From: RH2-MAG17b sp035945515
GTDB lineage: Bacteria; Acidobacteriota; Terriglobia; UBA7540
Assembly (NCBI GenBank): GCA_035945515.1
Contig: DASZAE010000302.1
Location: forward strand, 1 to 21,730
Reading direction: 5' to 3'
DNA length: 21,730 nt
Shown here: piece after piece, positions 6,325 through 12,589 of the stretch
Layout of the letters: the number at the start of each line of letters is the position of its first letter
Numbering within the stretch: position 1 is the first letter of the stretch
Program-made: the position numbers and the translations under genes
The notes under the pieces: model-generated
Databases searched by the model: none
What the model was told of the DNA's origin: nothing
Seen by the model: only the letters and a program-made list of their open reading frames with translations

Positions 6325-8025
6325 ATGCCCGAAACTGCGCCTCCTTATCCGCTAGTCATTCACATTGATGGCGCATCGCGCGGCAATCCTGGACCCGCAG
6401 CTTACGCCGTGGTGGTCAAGACCCCAGATGGCCAACCCGTGGCTTCCTTCGCAAAAAAGCTGGGAACAACTACCAATAACTTCGCTGAATATCAGGCGCT
6501 GCTTGCAGCCTTGCGCTATGCCACCGGAAGCGAAGGGCGCAGAGTCAGCGTTATTAGCGACTCCGAATTGCTCGTCCGTCAGATTCAAGGCCGGTACAAG
6601 GTAAAGAGTGAAGATTTGAAACCTCTTTACGATGAAGCCTTGAAGCTGATCCGCCAGCTTGATTCGTTTTCGATTGCTCACGTGCTGCGCGAGAAAAACC
6701 GTGAAGCCGACCGTCTAGCGAACATGGCGCTCGACGGACATGCGATGGAAGAACCGCCGGCACAAAGCAAGCCGCCCGCCCGGCCAGCTCCGCAGATTCC
6801 GCAAACGCCTGCGCCCAAGGCGAAAGTTGAATCCCATCCACCCGTAAAAGCAGAGGTTCCTCCGCTGGCGGCCCTCACAGAAGAAGAGTCCATGCTGCGC
6901 GACGCCGCCTACGAGTTCGCGGCGAATGAGATTGCTCCAAACGCCCGCGAGATGGACCGGGACGGGGTATTCAAGAAGAGCCTCTTGGATCAGTTCTTCG
7001 CGCAGGGATTTATGGGCGTCGGCGTGCCTGAAGCCTACGGCGGAAGCGGCGGGACCTTCTTCATGTCCATTCTGGCAGTGGAGGAGTTCGCGCGCGTGGA
7101 TGCCTCGGCTTCGGTCATCATCGACGTCCAAAACACGTTAGTGGAAAACGCGATCCTGCGCTGGGGGACAGAGGAACAGAAGAAGAGCTTTTTGCCGCGG
7201 CTCGCCAAAGACACGGTGGGCGCCTATGCTCTCTCTGAAGCTCAGTCGGGTAGTGACGCTTTTGCCCTTGAGACGCGGGCGAAGGACGAGGGCACTCACT
7301 TTGTTCTTAATGGCCGCAAGCTATGGATTACGAATGCCCAGGAAGCAGGGCTTTTCATTGTCTTTGCCACGGTGGATCGCGCGCTCGCCCATCGCGGCAT
7401 CACGGCTTTCATGGTCGAACGCAACACTCCCGGTTTTTCAGTAGGCAAGAAGGAAGATAAGCTCGGCATCCGGGCCTCGTCCACGTGCGAGCTGCTCCTC
7501 GAAGATTGCCGAGTGCCCAGGACGAACGTGCTGGGCGAGGTAGGGCAGGGCTACAAAGTGGCTATTGAAACGCTCAACGAAGGGCGCATCGGCATTGCCG
7601 CCCAGATGGCAGGAATCGCGCGCGGCGCGCTCGATCACGCCATCGCTTATGCCAAGGAGCGGCGCCAGTTTGGAAAGCCTCTCGCCGCCTTCCAAGCCAT
7701 TCAATTCCAGATTGCCCGGCTCGCCACGGAAGTTGAAGCGGCTCGCTTGATGACATACAACGCCGCGCGCTTGAAAGACGCCGGCCTGCCATTCACCCGC
7801 GAGGCGGCGATGGCAAAATATTTCGCCTCCCAGGTTGCGGAGCGCGCGGCGTCGGAAGCCGTGGAGATTTTTGGAGGATGCGGTTATACCAAAGATTATC
7901 CGGCCGAGAAGTATCTCCGCGACGCCAAAATCGGCAAGATTTACGAAGGCACTTCCTTCATGCAGCTTCAGACGATTGCCAAGATCCTCCTCGGCGATTC
8001 AAATACGGAAAAACCGAAGCTTTAA
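6325..8025 (+). CDS. RNase HI domain fused to acyl-CoA dehydrogenase
   Basis: A single 566 aa ORF with two complete domains. Residues 8-138 are an RNase HI domain with all four catalytic acids: Asp15 (HIDGASRGNPG), Glu55 (NNFAEYQALL), Asp79 (VISDSELL) and Asp129 (REKNREADRLAN). Residues about 142-182 are a Pro/Ala/Lys-rich linker. Residues about 184-560 are an acyl-CoA dehydrogenase with AYALSEAQSGSDAFAL, WITNAQEAGLF, NEGRIGIAAQM, KERRQFGKPL and the catalytic Glu541 in YEGTS. Its sequence most resembles the short/branched-chain (2-methylbutyryl-CoA, ACADSB) group. The ATG at 6325 is chosen because upstream residues overlap the zinc-ribbon gene in another frame. No Shine-Dalgarno is evident, so coupling to the upstream stop (TGA 6311-6313) is likely. 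No stop or obvious frameshift separates the domains. The enzyme partnership is unexplained. Confidence 0.9.
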   Translation: MPETAPPYPLVIHIDGASRGNPGPAAYAVVVKTPDGQPVASFAKKLGTTTNNFAEYQALLAALRYATGSEGRRVSVISDSELLVRQIQGRYKVKSEDLKPLYDEALKLIRQLDSFSIAHVLREKNREADRLANMALDGHAMEEPPAQSKPPARPAPQIPQTPAPKAKVESHPPVKAEVPPLAALTEEESMLRDAAYEFAANEIAPNAREMDRDGVFKKSLLDQFFAQGFMGVGVPEAYGGSGGTFFMSILAVEEFARVDASASVIIDVQNTLVENAILRWGTEEQKKSFLPRLAKDTVGAYALSEAQSGSDAFALETRAKDEGTHFVLNGRKLWITNAQEAGLFIVFATVDRALAHRGITAFMVERNTPGFSVGKKEDKLGIRASSTCELLLEDCRVPRTNVLGEVGQGYKVAIETLNEGRIGIAAQMAGIARGALDHAIAYAKERRQFGKPLAAFQAIQFQIARLATEVEAARLMTYNAARLKDAGLPFTREAAMAKYFASQVAERAASEAVEIFGGCGYTKDYPAEKYLRDAKIGKIYEGTSFMQLQTIAKILLGDSNTEKPKL

Positions 8026-8184
8026 AATGGCGGCCGCCGCGTAATTTACTCCCGATAACAACGCACTTCGGATATCCGAATCCCAGAGCGCAACCATCTA
8101 ACAGTATTGCGTGCAAAACGTCAGAGAGCAGGCTTTATCTGAAAGCGCCTGTTCATGACTTTCGCGGCTCACACGAGAGGAGAT
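8026..8184. other. Short gap before mscS-like gene, no gene
   Basis: No ORF of interest and no palindromic element is seen in these 159 bp. The upstream part of a longer open frame starting at ATG 8155 falls here, but it lacks a ribosome binding site. An AGAGGAGA purine run at 8177-8183 probably serves as the ribosome binding site for the next gene. Confidence 0.5.
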
Positions 8185-9264
8185 ATGCCGGTGATGGCGT
8201 ACTTTCATGCAGACTGGCACAACTGGCTGCTTGGGATTGGCATTATCTTGGGATCCATAGTCGTCGCTCTGGTAGTGCACTATTTTCTGTTCGCGCTCCT
8301 CGCGCGTGTCGCGCGCAAACCCGGACGGATTATCGACGCCTCGCTGGTGAAGCACGGCCGGGGGCCCGCGAAATGGATTTTGCCGTTACTGGCGCTGCTC
8401 ATCACCATGCCGTTGGTTCCCTTCTCAACCGTCACACGGAACGCGGTGGAGCACGTTATCGGCGTGTGCCTCATCGCCGCGGTTGCGTGGATCGTCATTG
8501 TTCTGACCGAAGTTTTTGCGGACCTGGTCTCGGCTCGTTACCGCCTTGACGTAGCGGACAATCTTGCGGCGCGCAGAGTTCAGACCCAGGTGGGCGTGCT
8601 TCGCCGCATTTTCAGCGTCGTGGTGCTGATAGTCGCGGTGTCGATCATGCTGCTGAGCATTCCCCAGGTCCGGTCAATCGGCACCAGCTTGCTGGCCTCA
8701 GCCGGGCTCGCCGGCCTCGTCATTGGCATGGCCATGAAGTCGACGCTTGGCAATCTGATCGCTGGAATACAAATCGCGCTGACGCAGCCAATCCGCATGG
8801 AAGACGCCGTGATCGTCGAAGGCGAATGGGGCTGGATCGAAGAAATCACGTCCACCTACGTCGTGGTCCGCCTCTGGGACTGGCGGCGGATGGTGCTGCC
8901 TCTGATCTATTTCATCGAGCATCCCTTTCAGAACTGGACCCGCATCACGGCCAATCTGATCGGCTCGGTTTACCTGTACGTTGATTACACGGTTCCAGCG
9001 GAGGAGGTGCGGAAGGAACTGGACCGCCTTGTAAAATCCACGGACAAATGGCGCGGCGAAGTGTGCGTCCTGCAAGTCTCGGATGCGAAAGAACACACCG
9101 TCGAGTTGCGCGCTCTCGCAGACGCGAAGGACGCCGGCACCGCGTGGGACTTGCGTTGCTACCTCCGGGAAAATCTCATCAAATTCCTGCAGGAGAAGTA
9201 CCCGCAGAGTCTGCCCAAAACGCGGGCGGAGTTGAATCCTGCTCCGCAGCGGGCGCAGGGTTAA
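8185..9264 (+). CDS. MscS-family small-conductance mechanosensitive channel-like protein
   Basis: 359 aa inner-membrane protein. Hydrophobic segments lie near residues 14-40, 63-80, 90-113, 142-160 and 164-182. The last is Gly/Ala-rich (SLLASAGLAGLVIGMAMKST), matching the pore-lining TM3 of MscS, and is followed by GNLIAGIQIALTQPIRMEDAV and a beta domain (VEGEWGWIEEITSTYVVVRLWD), the hallmark of MscS families. The C-terminal cytoplasmic part is soluble. These channels release solutes on hypo-osmotic shock; the real substrate here is not shown. AGGAG at 8178-8182 lies close to ATG 8185; GTG 8191 and ATG 8194 give more normal spacing and are possible starts. ATG 8155 is less likely. It converges with the downstream glycosyltransferase. 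Confidence 0.85.
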   Translation: MPVMAYFHADWHNWLLGIGIILGSIVVALVVHYFLFALLARVARKPGRIIDASLVKHGRGPAKWILPLLALLITMPLVPFSTVTRNAVEHVIGVCLIAAVAWIVIVLTEVFADLVSARYRLDVADNLAARRVQTQVGVLRRIFSVVVLIVAVSIMLLSIPQVRSIGTSLLASAGLAGLVIGMAMKSTLGNLIAGIQIALTQPIRMEDAVIVEGEWGWIEEITSTYVVVRLWDWRRMVLPLIYFIEHPFQNWTRITANLIGSVYLYVDYTVPAEEVRKELDRLVKSTDKWRGEVCVLQVSDAKEHTVELRALADAKDAGTAWDLRCYLRENLIKFLQEKYPQSLPKTRAELNPAPQRAQG

Positions 9265-9287
9265 ACTTCACCCGCGCAGGAGAGAAC

Positions 9288-9527
9288 CCCGAGCTAGCCT
9301 CGATTATTTATGAAGGCGATTGCCCTTGTAAGGGGGGGCGGGGTTTCAACCCCGCCGAACACACGAACTTCTACCACTTTCTCGTTTCGCGCCACGAGCG
9401 GCTTGTTAGAACAAGCCGCTCGTGGCGCGAAACGAAGGTATTCAGTTGAACGCTCGGAACGGCGCGGTTAAAACCGCGCCCCCCTGATTGCTAAGCCGAG
9501 CTTCATGAATAATTCGAGCTAGAGAAC
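9288..9527. mobile_element. About 240 bp multi-hairpin palindromic element
   Basis: Both halves mirror each other from the outside inwards. Outer arms: GAGCTAGCCTCGATTATTTA TGAAG (about 9290-9315) against the reverse complement of CTTCATGAATAATTCGAGCT AG (about 9501-9522), with a few mismatches. Next are two short GC hairpins, GGCGGGGTT/AACCCCGCC (9337-9345/9348-9356) and GGCGCGGTT/AACCGCGCC (9461-9469/9472-9480), themselves related to one another. The centre is a perfect 26 bp stem with a 2 nt loop (9382-9407 / 9410-9435). No protein is encoded within it. It covers the gap between convergent genes and overlaps the 3' end of the glycosyltransferase gene. It may also terminate transcription in both directions. 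Confidence 0.8.
9382..9435. terminator. Perfect 26 bp hairpin, possible bidirectional terminator
   Basis: TCGTTTCGCGCCACGAGCGG CTTGTT (9382-9407) and its exact reverse complement (9410-9435) are separated only by AG. It lies between the stop of the mscS-like gene (9264) and the stop of the glycosyltransferase (9442), which converge. There is no T-run on either side, so classical intrinsic termination is uncertain. A perfect stem of this length in DNA could also extrude as a cruciform. Confidence 0.45.
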
Positions 9528-11325
9528 GCGATTCGGCGTGCGCCGGCTTCTTGCCACCTGGAACTAGAAGAATGGAAAATTTCCAACCGGTCCATAAAGG
9601 TTCCGTCCCGGCGTGGCTGCTGAGCAGGCCAGCTACTTGGCCGTTGCGCGCCATCAGGAGAAATGGGGAGCGGCCGGTGAGCTTCTGAAATTCCGATCCA
9701 TTAATCAGCGGGCCGGGGCTGATCAATGGAAGCGCGGAGACGCCTTGAGCAATCTTTGCGCCGGGCGCGTTACGGAGATGGGAAAAGCGAAGCGTGATGT
9801 AGTTGCTCGTAGTTTCGTCAGCATCCTCCGTAACCAATCCCACGGCGCGCCGCAGGTAGAAAGGGAGACCCGTTCTGAAATAGTAGTAGCCGTAAATTGG
9901 CAAGTCCCTTTCGGGGCTGGTTTGAATTGTTTGAGCGAGTTCCTGGCTTGAATCCGCCTGCGCATAAGCAGCCAGAGGTTTAAATAAGGCGATCACCAGG
10001 AAAGGAACTGCAAGAGCCGCGACGGCAAAGCTAAGCCATCCGCCTGCCGGACCAGCCATCTGGCCATGCGCGCGGCGAATAAAGCGCCAGCCCAGAATGC
10101 CGAGCGCGGCAAGGATGACCGCTCCGTGGAAAAGCGCCGCAGGCAGAAGATGCGTCACCGAAGGGGGAATGCGCGACAAAACCTTTGCGGAACGCGGCAA
10201 AAGGTGAAGCGATTCTGCGAAGGCGCCCAGCGCGAGTCCCGCGAACACGATGGCTGCAAAGCCAGCCGTCATCCAGCCGGGCGCGCCCGTTGCCAGTTTT
10301 GATCTCGCATCCTGCCAGGCTTTACCCGCCAAAATACTGAGGGGTGGAAGCGCGGGCAGCACATATCCCGGCAGCTTGGACCGTGAAAGGGTAAAAAAAA
10401 CGAAAATGACCACCGCCCAAGTGAGCAGGAAAAGCTCGGCTTCGTGTGTTTCGCTGCGCAGTTTGCGCCAGGCTTTGATCCGCTTCCAAGCCGCGAAGAA
10501 GAGGAAAAAGCTCCAGGGGAAAAAGCCTGCGAAATAAACGGGGATGTAATAGATCGTCCCATTCGAGCGGTGCATTCGCGCGCCTGTGGTAAAGCGGAGC
10601 AGGCTTTCTTCCCAGAACGCATACTTTGGAAACCCGGGGTTGCGCAGCGAAACGTCGATAAACCACGGCAGGGCAACCGCCAAAAATACGAGTCCGCCTA
10701 CGCCCCAATGAACCTTTTTAAGCTCCCGGAATCTGCCCGCCAGCGCGTAATAAACAATGAGCGTGAAGAGCGGCAGCAGGAATCCTACTGGCCCTTTGGT
10801 GATGGCCCCCGCGCCCATCGCGGCGAACGCCAGGGCGTCAAGCCGCAGGCAATTTTTGCGGCGGTTGAGCCAGAAACAAAAAAGCGAGATGGTGACGAGC
10901 AGGGTGAGCGGCATATCAAAAATCACTGTGCGCGCAAATCCGAAAAAAAGCGGTGACGTGGCGAGGATTATTCCAGCCAGAATTCCCACGCGATCATCGA
11001 ACATCCTGCGTCCCATCGCCCAGGCAAACAGCACGGCGGCGAGCGCGGCAAGCGCCTCGGGAAAGCGCGCCGACCACGCAGACATCCCGAGCGCGCGGAA
11101 CGCGGCAGCAATCATCCAAAAGAGGACTACGGGCTTATCCAGGTAAGGCAGGCCGTCATAGTGGGGCGTGATCCAGTCGTGCGTCACCACCATTTCGCGC
11201 GCGACCTCGGCGTTGCGACCCTCATCAGGTTCAATTAACGGCAGCCGCCCGAGGCCGATGAAAAAGAGGCAGGCGGCGATGAGAATGAGAAGCGCGAGCG
11301 AGCGCGTGGAAGAGGAAAGGGTCAT
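9442..11325 (-). CDS. ArnT/PMT-like integral membrane glycosyltransferase (GT39/GT83 type)
   Basis: 627 aa polytopic membrane protein. It probably transfers a sugar from a polyprenyl-phosphate donor to lipid or protein on the outer face of the membrane, as ArnT does to lipid A; the actual acceptor cannot be read. The first transmembrane segment (residues 9-27) is followed by the periplasmic loop motif EPDEGRNAEVARE with the conserved Asp34-Glu35. Next come DKPVVLFW, ITKGPVGFLLP and LSRSKLPGYVLPALPP, all typical of this clan, with about a dozen hydrophobic segments. The start is ATG 11325 (MTLSSSTRSLALLI); the open extension to 11403 would overlap the upstream dapA-like gene by 56 bp. The last 28-29 residues, from about SRSLARIIHEAR onward, are encoded inside a palindromic element, so the native C-terminus was probably replaced. 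Confidence 0.82.
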   Translation of the reverse strand: MTLSSSTRSLALLILIAACLFFIGLGRLPLIEPDEGRNAEVAREMVVTHDWITPHYDGLPYLDKPVVLFWMIAAAFRALGMSAWSARFPEALAALAAVLFAWAMGRRMFDDRVGILAGIILATSPLFFGFARTVIFDMPLTLLVTISLFCFWLNRRKNCLRLDALAFAAMGAGAITKGPVGFLLPLFTLIVYYALAGRFRELKKVHWGVGGLVFLAVALPWFIDVSLRNPGFPKYAFWEESLLRFTTGARMHRSNGTIYYIPVYFAGFFPWSFFLFFAAWKRIKAWRKLRSETHEAELFLLTWAVVIFVFFTLSRSKLPGYVLPALPPLSILAGKAWQDARSKLATGAPGWMTAGFAAIVFAGLALGAFAESLHLLPRSAKVLSRIPPSVTHLLPAALFHGAVILAALGILGWRFIRRAHGQMAGPAGGWLSFAVAALAVPFLVIALFKPLAAYAQADSSQELAQTIQTSPERDLPIYGYYYFRTGLPFYLRRAVGLVTEDADETTSNYITLRFSHLRNAPGAKIAQGVSALPLISPGPLINGSEFQKLTGRSPFLLMARNGQVAGLLSSHAGTEPLWTGWKFSILLVPGGKKPAHAESRSLARIIHEARLSNQGGAVLTAPFRAFN

Positions 11326-11347
11326 AAGTTTTGAAGACGGAAATCTG

Positions 11348-12253
11348 CTATGCCTTGAGCACGCCAATCCGCGTGAGGATGCCGCGCAATTCCTGCCGGT
11401 CATTCTCCGGCAGCGGCGCGAGCGGCGGGCGCATGGGTCCGGCTTTCATGCCGCACAGGTTCATGCCTTCCTTGATAATGAGCGTGGTATAGCCGGGCCG
11501 TTTCTTTCTCATATCAAAAACCGGGATTGCCTCGCTTTCCACCACTTGCGCCGCTTCCGCAAGTTTCGCCTCCTGAAGCAGCTTCCAGATCCGGCGCGGC
11601 GTTCCCGGCATGAAATTGATCAGGCCGCTGGTAAAGCCCTTGACGCCGAGCGCGAAATAGCTGGGCGCAAGAATCTCGCCCACGCCGCAAAGCATCTCGA
11701 TGCGGCTGCCCACGGCGCGGAACTGGCGCACGAACTGCTTCATGTCTCCATGCTCATCTTTCAAACCAGCGATGTTTGGAATCGCGGCCAGGCTTTCGAG
11801 CAAGGGGATGCTGAAGTTAAACTGCGGCGTTTGAAATAGGACCACGCCGAGCCGGGTAGCGGCGGCCACGGCGCGATAGTAGGCCAATAATCCGTCATCA
11901 TTGGCGGCCACGAACTCCGGGGGAAGAAGCAGAACGCCGTCAGCGCCGTATTCTTCGGCTGCGCGGGCAAGCTCGCGCGCCACGGGAAGGGCGTATCCGA
12001 TGCCCACTAAAACCGGTTTGCGGCCGCCTACCGCTTCAACCACGGCGCGGCCAACCGCCTTGCGCTCCTCGGGCGTGAGAGAGTAAAGCTCGCCGTTGTT
12101 GCCGAGCGGCACGACGACGTCGCAATGGTCCGCCAAGTGGACCGCGTTCTCGCGCAACGCGTCGAAGTTGATCGTGAAATCTTCGTTGAGAGGCGTGACG
12201 CCAAAACCCACAATGCCGCGCAGGGCTTGCTTCAGTTCTTCGGGTGAGCGCAT
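11348..12253 (-). CDS. DapA-superfamily (dihydrodipicolinate synthase-like) aldolase/dehydratase, divergent
   Basis: 301 aa TIM-barrel protein of the NAL/DapA superfamily. The Schiff-base lysine is Lys165 in NIAGLKDEHGD. The pyruvate-binding GTTGE motif is replaced by GNNGE (51-55, context VVPLGNNGELYSLTPEER). The usual catalytic Tyr of YNxP is replaced by Phe140 (VVLFQTPQ). True DapA needs the Thr/Tyr relay, so lysine biosynthesis is unlikely; a sugar-acid dehydratase or aldolase role is more plausible but unproven. The start is ATG 12253, with AGGAG 5 nt upstream; the longer frame to 12274 adds only non-family residues that include this site. The stop is 22 bp before the glycosyltransferase start on the same strand, so they may be co-transcribed. 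A 137 bp repeat element starts 28 bp upstream. Confidence 0.85.
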   Translation of the reverse strand: MRSPEELKQALRGIVGFGVTPLNEDFTINFDALRENAVHLADHCDVVVPLGNNGELYSLTPEERKAVGRAVVEAVGGRKPVLVGIGYALPVARELARAAEEYGADGVLLLPPEFVAANDDGLLAYYRAVAAATRLGVVLFQTPQFNFSIPLLESLAAIPNIAGLKDEHGDMKQFVRQFRAVGSRIEMLCGVGEILAPSYFALGVKGFTSGLINFMPGTPRRIWKLLQEAKLAEAAQVVESEAIPVFDMRKKRPGYTTLIIKEGMNLCGMKAGPMRPPLAPLPENDRQELRGILTRIGVLKA

Positions 12254-12281
12254 GGATTCTCCTGGAGATGGCACGCTAAGC

Positions 12282-12418
12282 TATACGCGACGCCATAAGT
12301 TGGCGGCGCCTGATTCTGTAGCGGCAGCCTCCGGCTGCCGGTCTTTACACTTAAAATCCAGCGGCCAGAGGCCGCCGCTACAGCCAATGATCGTCGCCGA
12401 CTTATGGCGCTCTGTATA
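12282..12418. mobile_element. 137 bp palindromic MITE-like element, copy 1
   Basis: The element begins TATACGCGACGCCATAAGT and ends ACTTATGGCGCTCTGTATA, giving inverted ends about 45 bp long with mismatches. The core (12317-12382) is the 66 bp TGTAGCGGCAGCC...GGCCGCCGCTACA palindrome. A second copy of exactly the same length and orientation is at 17600-17736. The ends carry TATA, compatible with a TA or TATA target duplication, as made by Tc1/mariner/IS630-type transposases; this is an inference. It fills part of the 336 bp gap between the divergent dapA-like and larA-like genes. Confidence 0.85.
12317..12382. repeat. TGTAGCGG palindrome (66 bp) inside element copy 1
   Basis: TGTAGCGGCAGCCTCCGGCT on the left pairs with GGCCAGAGGCCGCCGCTACA on the right with several mismatches, so the left arm has drifted relative to the array copies. 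The centre GTCTTTACACTTAAAATCC is conserved. Confidence 0.85.
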
Positions 12419-12589
12419 AATGCGAGCATAACGGAATCTCTACGGACGGTTCAAGCCGCGCCCCTGGCCTGTGTTCCTGCGCAGCGAAGCAACGCGCTGA
12501 CTTTGCGCCGTTCAGTATAGTATGCTCGTAACTTCCTGGGGTGAGCCAGACCCATTCAATGCGGCGCCCCATCGAAATTTGGTATACCC
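12419..12589. other. Remainder of divergent intergenic region
   Basis: No ORF or repeat is seen here. It must carry the promoter for the plus-strand larA-like gene. A TATAGTATGCT stretch at about 12517-12527 could contain a -10 box, but no well-spaced -35 accompanies it, so no promoter is claimed. Confidence 0.4.

Noticed and set aside
6892..8025. Separate acyl-CoA dehydrogenase gene starting at ATG 6892
   Set aside because: The dehydrogenase homology begins before this Met (LTEEESMLRD), and no clear ribosome binding site or stop of an upstream gene is present. Internal initiation is not excluded.
7878..8549. 223-codon plus-strand open frame bridging the dehydrogenase and mscS-like genes
   Set aside because: It overlaps both well-supported genes in another frame and has no family sequence.
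12282..12418. Riboswitch upstream of the dapA-like gene
   Set aside because: The structure is a simple palindrome repeated at unrelated genes with no known aptamer motif; a repeat element explains it better.
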